A stretch of 64,000 bases of DNA from CAKZYD01 sp039814715 (GCA_039814715.1 JBCCAR010000002.1:62001-126000); one strand, 5' to 3'; numbered from the stretch's first letter, positions 34,809 to 44,580 are shown. The notes: a model not told the origin generated them from the letters alone. Numbers and translations: made by a program.

Positions 34809-36151
34809 TGTCCGTTCTTCCCGCTCAACCACCGCAAACCGCTTGCTGCGATAATGCCGACGACGACACACACAACAGCAGTAGCGCTAAAGGCAGTACG
34901 CAGCGCCTCTGGACTGCCGGCGCCTTCAGTGGCCCCATCGAAACCCAGGACTTTTAAAATGCCGCCAGTGAGCACGCCGCCAAGCGTATCGCCCAATTTT
35001 CCGCCGGAGAATAAAAGGCCCAGGAGAAGCCCGAGTAGGCCTTTTTTTGCGTCACTGGCATCGACAAGATCCATAAGCCTTGATTGCATGGATACGATGT
35101 AAATGCCCATACTGAGCGCCCATAGACCGAGGCTAATGGAAACCCCTGTCAATGTGCTTCCAAGGGGGTAAAACAACAGCGCCGCCACCAAGAGCATAGC
35201 CACCGAACCATTAAAAGCACGCCCCGAGCCAAAGCGATTGGCAAATCCAGCGCCGACAGCGGAGCCAATGACCATCGGAAGCATCAAGGCGGTGAAGAGT
35301 GGCGTAAGCTGGTCGTCCGTACCGCCCAGAACGTATTTGTTCAAATAGGGCAGGATGATCGCGATGAACGCAGCGGCCATCGTAATGGTCAAATTGCTGA
35401 TGATCACACCCAGGGCCGCCGGTTCACGCGCAGCTGCTTTCACAGCCATCACAATGTTGGTGGCTGGGCGGTCATCTTCGCTGTCCTCGTCTTCGCCGCT
35501 TGAATTGGTTGGCACTGGCCGGATGGCAGCGCTGCATAGCCCAAGCGTCACGACACCGATCACTGCAAACAAAATCGCCATGAGAGGATAGCCGCCAATC
35601 CCACCCCATTGCGTTGCGAGTAAAAGCGGCGCAACCGCGCCCGCGGCAAGCCCGCCACTGGCCTGGCCAAAGATGCGCACGGATAACAGGCTGTTGCGGC
35701 GCATGATGCCTGCCTGCGCCATGTCATCGGCAAGTGCGACGTGGCTGACAAGAAAGGCGGTGTAGAGTGTGGATTTCAAAATCAGGAGAAGGGCGCTGAG
35801 GGCTGCGAAAACGGTGGGCGAGAAGGCGGGCAGCAGGAAAAGCGCAGCGCAGACGGCAGGCAGGGCAAACGTCAAGGGCGCAAAGACAATGAAGCGATTG
35901 CCGCGCCCCTGCGCATATTGATCGACATAAACACCGATAAGGGGATCGACCAGCATGTCCCAGACCTTGGGCACTGTGATCACCAGTGTCGACAGGCCGA
36001 GGGTCAGACCGATGGACTCCGTTAGATAGTATAGCAGCAGAGATGTGACCGGAAACACCACAAGGTTGGCGCCAAAGACGCCAAGCCCATAGCCGGTAAT
36101 ACGAAGTAAGGAGCCGCTTGGAGCGGAGTGTCCAAGCGGCTCCTTGGTCAT
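34805..36151 (-). CDS. MFS transporter, GPH/peptide-permease type
   Basis: The 448-residue protein has about 12 hydrophobic helices and the signature of glycoside-pentoside-hexuronide-like symporters (KVWDMLVDPLIGVYVD). It would move the TonB-imported ligand or a derived product over the cytoplasmic membrane. A charged loop rich in Glu/Asp (SSGEDEDSEDD) marks the middle. It lies 34 bp after the receptor and overlaps the esterase by 4 bp, so uptake and hydrolysis are one unit. Confidence 0.88.
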   Translation of the reverse strand: MTKEPLGHSAPSGSLLRITGYGLGVFGANLVVFPVTSLLLYYLTESIGLTLGLSTLVITVPKVWDMLVDPLIGVYVDQYAQGRGNRFIVFAPLTFALPAVCAALFLLPAFSPTVFAALSALLLILKSTLYTAFLVSHVALADDMAQAGIMRRNSLLSVRIFGQASGGLAAGAVAPLLLATQWGGIGGYPLMAILFAVIGVVTLGLCSAAIRPVPTNSSGEDEDSEDDRPATNIVMAVKAAAREPAALGVIISNLTITMAAAFIAIILPYLNKYVLGGTDDQLTPLFTALMLPMVIGSAVGAGFANRFGSGRAFNGSVAMLLVAALLFYPLGSTLTGVSISLGLWALSMGIYIVSMQSRLMDLVDASDAKKGLLGLLLGLLFSGGKLGDTLGGVLTGGILKVLGFDGATEGAGSPEALRTAFSATAVVCVVVGIIAASGLRWLSGKNGQ

Positions 36152-36185
36152 GTTGCCGTACCCTTTAGTTCAGGCCTAATCGATG

Positions 36186-38399
36186 TCAGAACCTGCCGGT
36201 CAAAGAGATACCAAAGGTGCGCGGCTGCGCAAGTGTTGCTGTTCGCGGTACAAAGTTAGCGATGATGGATTCCACGCCCGCCTTGTCAGTCAGGTTCTTG
36301 GCGTAAATGTCGAGCTGGAAGTTCTCGTAAATGAGACCAGCGTTGAGATTGACAATGGTGTATCCATCCAATGTGAGCCTCGGATTAAAGCGGCGGTCAA
36401 AGTCAGAAAGGCGATCAGTCACCGTCCTGAAGGAACCGCCGACTCGGCCTTGTACTGTGTCGCCGATGGGGAATTCGTAATTCGCGTAGCCGCCGAGGGT
36501 CCACTCTGGCGCGTTGGGCAACCGATCTCCATCGAGCCCGCCAATCTCATTTGCATCCTCGGTTAGCTGTGCGTCGACATAGCCGAGGTTGAAGCCAAGC
36601 GTCAGGCCATCAATTGGCTGAGCTGTAAAGCTTGCCTCGGCGCCGGTGCTGCGCGCCTTACCTGCGTTACCGACAAAGAAGAAGCCATCGATGCTGGTGC
36701 GAATTTGTACATCGCTCCAGTCGACCAGAAAGGCAGTTGCTTCCACGGTAAAGCGATCGTCAGGCGTCGATGCTTTGATCCCAATTTCATAGTTCCAAAG
36801 ATTGTCGGAGCCAAATTCCTGAAGCGCGCCTGCTTCGATCGCAGCTGGGCCGATGATGTTTGGCCCGCCGGGCCGGAAGCCGGACGCGGCGCGGGCGTAG
36901 ACCATGACATCGTCTGTTATGCGCCAGCGCGGCGATATCAAAAACGTCACTGCATCGTCGCTTGCATCGAGCTCTGTCTGAGAGAACGGTGCCGCAAACG
37001 TCTCGTTCTGCCGGATCAAGTCCGTGCTGTTATCCGAATAGCGAATGCCAGCAGTGAGATCGAGATCCTCAGTGAAGTGGTACGTAACGTTTCCGAAAAA
37101 GGCGAATTGTGTAAAGTCAGATTCATTGCGCGAGAAGAACGCGCGAATGCCGTCGCTGCGCGGGGCGTTGTTATCGACGAAGCCTTGTTCGTCATCAACA
37201 AACAACGAACTTTCATCTGTGTAGAAAAATCCTGCCATCCATTCGAGCGTGTCGCTTTCCTCAGAAATTAACTGGATTTCTTGGGTGAAACGTTTTGTTT
37301 CAGACGTTCGTTCTGCTGGAAAAACTGTCAGATCAGGGTCGTCTGGCCCGAGAACTTCCAAGGCCCGCAGCCGGTTCGTAACGAAGGTTGCATCGAACTG
37401 TGAAAAATCGACCGTCCGATCGGAATCAAGAATGTTGTATGACGTGGTAGACACCAAAGTCGCAAAGCCCAGGTCCCAGTCCGCTACCAATGAGTAAAGC
37501 TGCACGCTTTGGTCCAGCGGTTCCTCCGTCACGCGCGATTGTTGGTACGGGCCGAACAGGAATTCGCCCGTGTTATCTATGTCGGCGACGGCGTTACCGC
37601 CAATTTCTAGATCCTGATACATCACTGTTGCGCGAAGGGTCAGGTCTTCCGTCGCCTTGGCCTCAATGACCAACCGGCCGCCGATGCTTTGCAAGTCGTT
37701 GATGTTTTCCTCGCCCGTGGCGACGTTGTCCACAAATCCGCCTTCTTCGCGAATAAAGCCGCTCACGCGCGCTGCAACGGTTTCGGAAAGTGGCGCATTG
37801 GCTGCCGCGTTGAGGGAGTAGCCAGAACCACCGCCGTCTACCGTTGTGAATTCCGCGCGTCCTTCGAACGAATAATCGTCAAAGTCTGGTCGCTTGGTTA
37901 CATACTTTAGGAGTCCACCCAGCGAGTTTGCCCCGTAGAGTGTGCCTTGCGGGCCGCGGAGTACTTCGATGCGCTCAAGGTCAAAGATGTTGACATCAGG
38001 CCGGTTACTGCCACCGGTTGCAAGTGCTGTGCTGGAGCCGACGGCAATATCATCAATGTAAGTCGCGACTGTGGCGCTTGGTTCGTTGGTGGATGTGGAA
38101 ATCCCGCGTAAGATGACTTGTCGTTGGCCCGGCCCGCGGCCTGAGAAAGACAGGTTCGGTATCTGGCTGATGATATCATCAAACCGGGCCGCATTGAGGT
38201 TAGAAAGCTGCTTGTCGGTAATCGCGGTGACAGATGACGGCACGTCACTCAACACCTCTGGGCGCCTATTCGCCATGACCGTAATGACTTCAACGGGGGT
38301 GTCAGCTTCCTCACCCACTTGCGCCAAAACTTGGTTTGAGATGCCGCACGTAAAAACCAAGGCGGCACTCGCCAGCAATCCAGATTTCGAAAATGTCAT
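36186..38399 (-). CDS. TonB-dependent outer-membrane receptor of the XRE-cupin cluster
   Basis: The start ATG 38399 begins a signal peptide (MTFSKSGLLASAALV, cleavage after VLA-Q). The 737-residue receptor has a TonB-box-like VEVITVMANRRPE, a plug with LRGISTSTNEP and RIEVLRGPQGTLYGANSLGG, and a C-terminal barrel ending in Phe (SLTGRF). It heads the five-gene operon TonB receptor-MFS-esterase-M3 peptidase-M17 peptidase. Tandem motif copies overlap its promoter region. Confidence 0.93.
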   Translation of the reverse strand: MTFSKSGLLASAALVFTCGISNQVLAQVGEEADTPVEVITVMANRRPEVLSDVPSSVTAITDKQLSNLNAARFDDIISQIPNLSFSGRGPGQRQVILRGISTSTNEPSATVATYIDDIAVGSSTALATGGSNRPDVNIFDLERIEVLRGPQGTLYGANSLGGLLKYVTKRPDFDDYSFEGRAEFTTVDGGGSGYSLNAAANAPLSETVAARVSGFIREEGGFVDNVATGEENINDLQSIGGRLVIEAKATEDLTLRATVMYQDLEIGGNAVADIDNTGEFLFGPYQQSRVTEEPLDQSVQLYSLVADWDLGFATLVSTTSYNILDSDRTVDFSQFDATFVTNRLRALEVLGPDDPDLTVFPAERTSETKRFTQEIQLISEESDTLEWMAGFFYTDESSLFVDDEQGFVDNNAPRSDGIRAFFSRNESDFTQFAFFGNVTYHFTEDLDLTAGIRYSDNSTDLIRQNETFAAPFSQTELDASDDAVTFLISPRWRITDDVMVYARAASGFRPGGPNIIGPAAIEAGALQEFGSDNLWNYEIGIKASTPDDRFTVEATAFLVDWSDVQIRTSIDGFFFVGNAGKARSTGAEASFTAQPIDGLTLGFNLGYVDAQLTEDANEIGGLDGDRLPNAPEWTLGGYANYEFPIGDTVQGRVGGSFRTVTDRLSDFDRRFNPRLTLDGYTIVNLNAGLIYENFQLDIYAKNLTDKAGVESIIANFVPRTATLAQPRTFGISLTGRF

Positions 38400-38439
38400 T
38401 GTGTTTCCCCACTGCTTCTTTAGCACCTGTTCTCGCACG

Positions 38440-38473
38440 GAAAAGTTTTCTGTCAAGAAAATATTTCTGTATA
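38440..38473. promoter_or_regulatory. Tandem operator-like repeats ahead of the TonB receptor
   Basis: Two 17-bp direct repeats lie head to tail: GAAAAGTTTTCTGTCAA (38440-38456) and GAAAATATTTCTGTATA (38457-38473), identical at 13 positions. Each half is palindromic (GAAAA-TTTTC type). They lie between the receptor start and the divergent XRE gene, so the XRE-cupin protein is the likely ligand. Similar sites occur at 39230-39240 and 46879-46896. Confidence 0.65.
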
Positions 38474-38548
38474 GGATGATTTTGCCGTCATGTGTTTGCG
38501 ATAGGATGCAGGCTGGTGCATAAAAGGCACGATGACCAGGAGGGCGAC

Positions 38549-39202
38549 ATGAAAGTCAAAGGTGTGGAAGACAAAGTCATCGCGCTTGCAGATGCGCGAA
38601 TTGGCGAAAATGCTGATCTCTCGTCTGTAGGCGCGCGCGTCAGAGCTTTGCGAAAAAGCCGGAAATGGAGCCTTGCAAAGCTGAGCGAGCGGAGCGGAAT
38701 TCCGCAATCCACACTCTCCAAATTTGAAACAGGGGGACTGTCCCTTCCATTAGACCGCGTATTTCGCCTCAGCGATGCCTTGGGCCAAAATCTGACTGAA
38801 CTTTTTGACGATCTAGGATCAGACACAGCGGGTATGGCGGGTAGGCTCAGCGTTCATCAAGCTGGCGAAGGGCGGCTGATTGATTCTGACGTTTACCAGT
38901 GTGAATGGCTGTTTTCCGATCTTATCCAGAAAAAGATGTTTCCCGTCATCCAGGAAGTTGTTGCGACATCTTTAGAAGAGTTCGGTCCGCTCCTGCGCCA
39001 TGAAGGCGAAGAGTTTAGCTACGTTATTGATGGCGAAGTCTTGTTTTGCAGTGAGGTCTATGAGCCTAAGCTTCTTAAGCAAGGCTCAGGTGTTTATCTC
39101 GACAGCCGTGCGGGTCATGCATATTTGAAGGCAGGAGAAGGTAAGGCTGTCATCATGAATGTCAGCACATCGGCGCTACAATTGCCTCCAAATCCGGAAT
39201 AG
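38549..39202 (+). CDS. XRE-family regulator with C-terminal cupin domain
   Basis: The ATG 38549 is preceded by AGGAGGG. The 217-residue protein has an HTH at about residues 28-86 (LAKLSERSGIPQSTLSKFE) and a cupin-2 domain in the rest (FGPLLRHEGEEFSYVIDGEV, then GVYLDSRAGHAYLKAG). This architecture is common in regulators of amino acid, polyamine and small-molecule uptake. Its position between the divergent operons, with repeated palindromes on both sides, makes it the master regulator of the cluster. It could repress or activate; the sequence does not say which. Confidence 0.9.
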   Translation: MKVKGVEDKVIALADARIGENADLSSVGARVRALRKSRKWSLAKLSERSGIPQSTLSKFETGGLSLPLDRVFRLSDALGQNLTELFDDLGSDTAGMAGRLSVHQAGEGRLIDSDVYQCEWLFSDLIQKKMFPVIQEVVATSLEEFGPLLRHEGEEFSYVIDGEVLFCSEVYEPKLLKQGSGVYLDSRAGHAYLKAGEGKAVIMNVSTSALQLPPNPE

Positions 39203-39229
39203 TGGCATAAATCCAGAAATCTCCTATTT

Positions 39230-39240
39230 GAAAAGTTTTC
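39230..39240. promoter_or_regulatory. Operator-like site ahead of the DUF3604 gene
   Basis: GAAAAGTTTTC is a perfect palindrome identical to the first half of the tandem site at 38440. It lies 55 bp upstream of the DUF3604 ATG and is followed by ATATAAGAG, a plausible -10 region. It could place the 39295-43700 operon under the XRE-cupin regulator. Confidence 0.6.
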
Positions 39241-39294
39241 ATATAAGAGAAAAGCTGTTAGCGTTCCCTTTGGCTTCTAAAGAAGGATGCTGAG

Positions 39295-41082
39295 ATGCTG
39301 CGATTGTTTGCCTGTCTCTCTTTCGCTGTCGCAGTTGCGGTCAACATTGCCGTTGTAAAGGCGGAAGAGCACGCAGAGCATCCTTCAGACAAGAGGCTCT
39401 TTTGGGGCGATACGCACGTTCATACCAATCTATCAATAGATGCCTTTACAGCCGGCAATCGCTCTCTCGGTCCGAAAGATGCCTATAAATTTGCCAAGGG
39501 CGAACCGATTGAGTTGCCTGACGGGCAGGTCGGAAAGATCAATCGTCCCCTGGATTTTATGGTGGTTGCAGATCACGCGGAGTTCCTTGGCGGACTCAAT
39601 CATTTGGTTGAATGTGATTTTAGTAAGGCGTCGGAAAGCAGCGATTTGCAACGGGAGATTTGCAGCGGCGCGCGATCCGTTGAAAGCTTTAGCGAGCGTG
39701 ATCCACAATGGAAGGCCGCGGTTCTAAACTACCACCGCGAAACCTCTGACCTTAGGAAAAAGTGGATGGAGGTGATCGATGCGGCGGAAGCGCACTACGA
39801 ACCAGGATCCTTTACGAGCTTCATCGGGTTTGAATGGTCTCCCTTTGCGGAAAACAGCAACGCCTCTCTTCATAGGGTTGTGGTCTTTCGCGACGGGGCA
39901 GACTTGGCCTCGCAAGTCCTTCCATTCTCGCGCTATGAGAGCCAGAGGCCTGAAGACCTTTGGAGCTATATGGATCGCTACGCTATGGCGACGGGCGGCG
40001 ATTTGCTCGCCATACCGCATAACGGCAATCTCTCATCAGGACGCATGTTCTTGCCGCTGACCTCCGAAGGGGCCGCAATGAACGCCGCACATGCAGCCCA
40101 GCGCCGGCGCTGGGAACCACTCTACGAAATCACTCAAATCAAGGGTGATGGAGAGACCCATCCTCTCTTGTCACCAACCGATGAATTTGCTGACTTCGAA
40201 CGATGGAGCTGGGCCACGGACACAGCTAAGCCGGATGCGACCACCGCATTTACAAAACAATATGAATATGCGCGTTCAGGTTTACATCACGGTCTCCACG
40301 TTCATCATGGTGTGGGCGAAAACCCTTTTGAAATGGGTTTCGTCGGTAGCACAGACACGCATCTCAGTGCATCCGGCATTGCCGAAGACGCCTTTCTAGG
40401 AAAGCTGCCCGCTAGTTTGCCCGGGCCGGACCGTATCAAGCAAAGTGGCTGGCACGGCTGGTCGCTCAGCGCATCAGGCTTGGCTGCCGTTTGGGCCGAA
40501 GACAATACGCGCGAGGCTATCTTTGCAGCCATGAAACGACGCGAAGTCTACGCAACGACCGGACCGCGTATTCACCTGCGCTTCTTTGGCAGGTACGACC
40601 TAAAGGCCAATGTGCTGGAGGAAGATGACTGGACACAAATAGCCTATAAACCAGGCGTGCCAATGGGCAGCGTCTTGCCTGCCAACTGTGACGCAGGAGG
40701 CCTTCGCTTTTTTATCGAGGCCGCGCGAGATGATGAAAGCGCGCCTATCGAGGTTGTCGAAGTGATTAAAGGTTGGCGCAGCGCCGATGGTGAAACCAAA
40801 GAAATGATCTTCAAAGTCGCGCAAACCGATCCAGGGAACGGTGAAGATCGCTTTTTACTGCAGTGGAAAGATCCTGACTTCTCGCCCGATGTTCCCGCAT
40901 TTTACTATGTTCGCGTTTTGGAAGCCGAAACACCGCGATGGTCTACACTGGATGCGCAGCGCTACGGAGTAAAACTGCCAGACACAGTCCCCCGGAGCAT
41001 TCGCGAACGCGCCTATAGTTCGCCAATTTGGTACTATCCATCTAGCTGCGCTCAAACGCCTGCTCAGACGGTAGAAGAATAG
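39295..41082 (+). CDS. DUF3604 family secreted hydrolase (PHP-like metal site)
   Basis: The 595-residue protein has a signal peptide (hydrophobic run to about residue 22, cleavage after VKA-E). Metal-site motifs are DTHVHTNLS with His41 and His43 and VVADHAEFLGG with Asp93 and His94, as in DUF3604 proteins, which look like PHP-type phosphoesterases. Members are usually exported and often lie near TonB receptors. The substrate is unknown. It is first in the operon with the ornithine cyclodeaminase and aconitase X genes, with a 9-bp gap to the next. Confidence 0.82.
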   Translation: MLRLFACLSFAVAVAVNIAVVKAEEHAEHPSDKRLFWGDTHVHTNLSIDAFTAGNRSLGPKDAYKFAKGEPIELPDGQVGKINRPLDFMVVADHAEFLGGLNHLVECDFSKASESSDLQREICSGARSVESFSERDPQWKAAVLNYHRETSDLRKKWMEVIDAAEAHYEPGSFTSFIGFEWSPFAENSNASLHRVVVFRDGADLASQVLPFSRYESQRPEDLWSYMDRYAMATGGDLLAIPHNGNLSSGRMFLPLTSEGAAMNAAHAAQRRRWEPLYEITQIKGDGETHPLLSPTDEFADFERWSWATDTAKPDATTAFTKQYEYARSGLHHGLHVHHGVGENPFEMGFVGSTDTHLSASGIAEDAFLGKLPASLPGPDRIKQSGWHGWSLSASGLAAVWAEDNTREAIFAAMKRREVYATTGPRIHLRFFGRYDLKANVLEEDDWTQIAYKPGVPMGSVLPANCDAGGLRFFIEAARDDESAPIEVVEVIKGWRSADGETKEMIFKVAQTDPGNGEDRFLLQWKDPDFSPDVPAFYYVRVLEAETPRWSTLDAQRYGVKLPDTVPRSIRERAYSSPIWYYPSSCAQTPAQTVEE

Positions 41083-41090
41083 GACCACTG

Positions 41091-42017
41091 ATGGACGTCA
41101 TCGACGCGCAAACAGTTGAGCGACTTAGCCCTATGCCAGAGCTGATAGACGCGATCGAGGCGCAGCTTAAAAGCGAAAGCGTTTCTCCGCCGCGCCAGGC
41201 GCACGAGCTGACCAAGGATGCCTCGCTTCTCATCATGCCTGCTTGGCAGAAAGGTGGCGTTATCGGCGTGAAGCTAACCCATGTGGATACGCAGCGCCGA
41301 CCGGGCGTGGCCGCCACATATATATTGATGGATCAAGGGAGCGGGCAGCCCTTGGCGATTTTGGACGGCGCAACCTTAACAGCGCGGCGCACAGCAGCGG
41401 CTTCCGCCCTGGCGGCGCGCACACTGGCGCGTAAGAACAGCGCGTCGCTGCTGATCGTTGGAACTGGGACCCTTTGTCCGCTGGTGGCCGAAGCGTACGC
41501 TTCCATCCGGGATCTCAATCAGATCACCCTCTGGGGCCGCGCGCGGGAAAAGGCTGACTGTGCGGCGGCGGCAATACGCAGCTTTTTTCCGCAGGTGCAG
41601 ATTGCAGAAAGCTTGGAAGACGCCACGCTCGCAGCAGATATAGTTAGCTGCGTGACCAGTGCGACACACCCACTTGTGTCTGCACACATGATCAAAGCCG
41701 GGACCCATATCGATCTTATTGGCGCATTCCGTCCGGACATGACGGAGGCTGACCCATCGATCTTCGCGGCAGCCACAGTGTTTGTCGATACCCGCGAGGG
41801 CGCTGTGTCAGAAGCCGGGGACCTCATACAGGCTCTTGCGGCTGGCGCTCTGACAGAAGAAGACATCGTTGCTGATCTCGCGGGCCTTAGTTCTGGCTAT
41901 GCCCGCAGCGAAGATGAGATCACTGTGTTTAAATCTGTTGGCATGGCGCTGGAAGACTTGGCCGCTGCTATGCTCGTGTATCGCCGATTTGCCGAAGACC
42001 GCGGCCATGCGGCTTGA
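41091..42017 (+). CDS. Ornithine cyclodeaminase/mu-crystallin family, probable pyrroline-2-carboxylate reductase (copy 1)
   Basis: The 308-residue protein has family features: Lys61 in GVKLTHV, an arginine at TARRTAA and a Rossmann loop VGTGTLCPL near residues 123-130. Members either deaminate ornithine to proline or reduce delta-1-pyrroline-2-carboxylate or related imines. Adjacency to the aconitase X pair favours the latter: reduction of the dehydratase product to L-proline. Its stop overlaps the aconitase X start by 11 bp. A second, diverged copy lies at 43621-44580 on the other strand. Confidence 0.83.
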   Translation: MDVIDAQTVERLSPMPELIDAIEAQLKSESVSPPRQAHELTKDASLLIMPAWQKGGVIGVKLTHVDTQRRPGVAATYILMDQGSGQPLAILDGATLTARRTAAASALAARTLARKNSASLLIVGTGTLCPLVAEAYASIRDLNQITLWGRAREKADCAAAAIRSFFPQVQIAESLEDATLAADIVSCVTSATHPLVSAHMIKAGTHIDLIGAFRPDMTEADPSIFAAATVFVDTREGAVSEAGDLIQALAAGALTEEDIVADLAGLSSGYARSEDEITVFKSVGMALEDLAAAMLVYRRFAEDRGHAA

Positions 42018-43236
42018 GCCGATTGACCGCGAGATTGATGCGGGCCGGTTCGGTGCGGCGGCAGCACAGGCGCTGTGCTGGCAGCGTTCTTATGGCGAAG
42101 CCCTTGGAGCAGAGCGTTTCATTCCCATTGTCGGCGCCCATGTTGATGCCTGCATGTATCACGGCCAATCGAGTCTGGATTTTGCTACTCACCTGCGCAG
42201 CCTCGGCGGCCAAGTGCGGGTTCCAACGACGCTTAATTCGGCCGTCCTAGACGTCACCCAACCCACACTTTACGGCGATACAGACCGGATTGAAAAACAG
42301 TGCGCTCTAACCCAGCATTATGTCGATCTTGGCTGCTTGCCGACCATGACATGCGCGCCCTACCAGCGCATGGTGCGACCGTCTTTGGGAGACCATGTGG
42401 TCTGGGCTGAGTCCAACGCAATCGTGTTTGCTAACTCAGTCCTTGGCGCACGTACGGACCGGTATGGCGACTTCGCTGACATCTGCGCGGCCTTAACTGG
42501 GCGAACGCCAGAATTGGGGCTCCACCTGGAGCGTAACAGGGCGGCAGGCCTCCTAATTGAACTTCCTCCCCCGTCGGACAGCTTGCCGCGTGACGTTTAC
42601 TTCGGACTGGTGGGATATTGTGTTGGCGCCCGTGCTGGCAATCATATTCCAGCCTTGATCGGCTTGCCGCGCGACACTGGAGAGGATGATCTTAAATCGC
42701 TTGGCGCCGCGGCCGCGTCTGCCGGCGGACTGGCCATGTTCCACGCTGTCGGTATCACGCCTGAAGCGCCAGATGCTGATCATGCATGTCAGGGCGAAGA
42801 CGCACAATGCCCGGCTATCTCCATCGGTGAGGCAGAGCTGATCGAGATTTGGGACAGCCTGAATGCAGCCACCAAAGGGGTAGATATCGACGCTATTTGC
42901 CTCGGCGCGCCGCATTTCTCTTTGACGGAATGTGGTCAGCTAGCATTGCTAACCAGCGGGAAAAGCAAACGTCCGGATCTGGAGTTTTTTGTCTCTGTGT
43001 CGCGCGAAACGCTCGAGCAGCTGAAGGTGCAATCGGGATATGAAACCCTTGTGGAGTTTGGCGTACAATTCACTGTCGATACCTGCACCTATATTGTTCC
43101 CGCCTTCAAAAAAGGGGCTAAGCAGGTGATGACCAACTCTGTGAAATGGGCGCATTATGGTCCAGCCAATCTCGGCCTGGACGTGATACTTGCGAGTTTA
43201 GAGGCGTGTGTTGACGCGGCCTGTCACCGTTCATGA
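42007..43236 (+). CDS. Aconitase X large subunit, probable cis-3-hydroxy-L-proline dehydratase
   Basis: The ATG 42007 gives 409 residues; an upstream frame from 41869 runs inside the previous gene. The sequence fits the AcnX catalytic domain (VGAHVDACMYHGQ, PTTLNSAVLDV, LPTMTCAPYQ, AESNAIVFANSVLGARTDRYGD). AcnX enzymes with a separate small subunit include cis-3-hydroxy-L-proline dehydratases that form delta-1-pyrroline-2-carboxylate. The small swivel subunit overlaps by 4 bp. Together with the reductase before it, this forms a complete conversion of cis-3-hydroxyproline to proline. Confidence 0.85.
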   Translation: MRLEPIDREIDAGRFGAAAAQALCWQRSYGEALGAERFIPIVGAHVDACMYHGQSSLDFATHLRSLGGQVRVPTTLNSAVLDVTQPTLYGDTDRIEKQCALTQHYVDLGCLPTMTCAPYQRMVRPSLGDHVVWAESNAIVFANSVLGARTDRYGDFADICAALTGRTPELGLHLERNRAAGLLIELPPPSDSLPRDVYFGLVGYCVGARAGNHIPALIGLPRDTGEDDLKSLGAAAASAGGLAMFHAVGITPEAPDADHACQGEDAQCPAISIGEAELIEIWDSLNAATKGVDIDAICLGAPHFSLTECGQLALLTSGKSKRPDLEFFVSVSRETLEQLKVQSGYETLVEFGVQFTVDTCTYIVPAFKKGAKQVMTNSVKWAHYGPANLGLDVILASLEACVDAACHRS

Positions 43237-43700
43237 AGCTCAAATGTCAGAGCCTCGTTTACGGCCGTGCCGAAGGCCCACTCCTAAAGCTGGCTGCGCC
43301 GCTGAGTTTCTGGGGCGGGGTCGATTTAAAAACGGCAACCATCTGCGATGCCTTTCACCCCAATAAAGGCGGGCGTATTGGCGGCGCCATTCTCGCCATG
43401 CCTGCTGCGCGCGGATCCTCGTCCGCATCAAGCGCGCTCTTGGAGTTGGTGCGCGCTGGCGCAGCGCCAGCAGCAATTTTGCTGTGTCAGGCGGACCCGA
43501 TTTTGTTGATCGGCGCTATCGTTGCGAAAGACATGTATGGCGTCACCATCCCAATGGCGCTAATGCGCCAATCTGACTGGGACGGCTTGTCTTCAGCGGC
43601 GCACGCAGCACTTGGCCCTGCTAAACCTGGTCAGCCTGAAAAACAGCCTCAGCTATGGCTAGATCTTGCACCGCCACACCCGTCAAATCCGCAATCGTAA
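43233..43700 (+). CDS. Aconitase X small (swivel, DUF126-like) subunit
   Basis: The 155-residue protein matches the AcnX swivel domain: GRAEGPLLKLAAPLSFWGG, then a Gly/Ser-rich loop GGRIGGAILAMPAARGSSSAS. It completes the [Fe-S] active site of the large subunit encoded just before it. Its last 80 bp overlap the 3' end of the convergent ornithine cyclodeaminase gene, an unusually long convergent overlap. Confidence 0.85.
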   Translation: MKLKCQSLVYGRAEGPLLKLAAPLSFWGGVDLKTATICDAFHPNKGGRIGGAILAMPAARGSSSASSALLELVRAGAAPAAILLCQADPILLIGAIVAKDMYGVTIPMALMRQSDWDGLSSAAHAALGPAKPGQPEKQPQLWLDLAPPHPSNPQS

Positions 43701-44580
43701 TATCTTGGTATGCGCTACGCCCCTGCGCTGTGCCCGCGAGTACAGCGCCAAGCTCCACGATGTCATCATCTGCAATCGTTCCTGCGCGCAAGGCATGCGA
43801 GATTTCACCGCGCGATTGGCATTGGCTTTTACTGTCGGCGACCACGCAGTCCGCCTTGCTGAGCAGGTCCACAGCGAGCTCGGTCTTGGCAGGTGTATCT
43901 GAGCCAACGGCGGTGATGTGGGTTCCCGGTCCAATATCATCAGCGGACAGAAGGGGGCGCCCTGACCTAGTCGTGGTGATGATAAGCTGACTGCCCCTAG
44001 CGACGTCAGCTGGGGAGGATACAGCGGTAGCATCAAAACCCAGCTTCGCCAAATCTGCCACACACGCTTGCCGGCGGCCCGCATCCGGTGACCACAGTTT
44101 CGCCGCTCGGCAGGGCGTGACGTCCTTTATATATTCCAACTGGAGGCGGGCTTGTACACCAGAGCCGAGCACGCCGATGCACTCAATCTTCTTGGGAGCT
44201 AGCGTCTGAGCTGCCAGCGCGCCTGCGATCGCCGTCCGCGCCCGCGTTAAAAGCCCCTCGTCAAACAGCACCGCGCGCGGTGCGCCTGTACGCGCGTCAA
44301 ACAACAGCATGAGCCCTTGAGATGTGGGCACGTGAAAGCGCCGCATGTTTTCCGGAAAGCCGGATGCAATCTTGACGACATAATGCGCGCCCCCTTCGAG
44401 GCGTCCGTATTTGATATGGGCATCGCCCGGCGGGTCCGTAAAATTAAGCTCGCCCGGCGCGGGGATGACCGCTTTGCCCTGCGAATAGGCGATAAAGCCG
44501 TCTCGCACAGCGCCATGTGCATCGACAGTGTCCAGCCGCGCGGCAATTTCACTTGCGTTCAAGACGAGCGGCGGTGTCAT
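43621..44580 (-). CDS. Ornithine cyclodeaminase/mu-crystallin family protein (copy 2)
   Basis: The start ATG 44580 overlaps the ureohydrolase stop (ATGA). The 319-residue protein keeps Lys70 in YVVKIASGF, LTRARTAIAGALAAQ and a Rossmann loop GVLGSGVQAR. It is only distantly like copy 1, so the two probably act on different imines or amino acids. Placed after a ureohydrolase it could remove nitrogen from ornithine made from an arginine-type compound, or reduce a cyclic imine. Final substrate unknown. Confidence 0.83.
   Translation of the reverse strand: MTPPLVLNASEIAARLDTVDAHGAVRDGFIAYSQGKAVIPAPGELNFTDPPGDAHIKYGRLEGGAHYVVKIASGFPENMRRFHVPTSQGLMLLFDARTGAPRAVLFDEGLLTRARTAIAGALAAQTLAPKKIECIGVLGSGVQARLQLEYIKDVTPCRAAKLWSPDAGRRQACVADLAKLGFDATAVSSPADVARGSQLIITTTRSGRPLLSADDIGPGTHITAVGSDTPAKTELAVDLLSKADCVVADSKSQCQSRGEISHALRAGTIADDDIVELGAVLAGTAQGRSAYQDITIADLTGVAVQDLAIAEAVFQADQV

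Noticed and set aside
38440..38473. CRISPR-like direct repeats
   Set aside because: Only two adjacent 17-bp copies without spacers; better explained as tandem operator sites.
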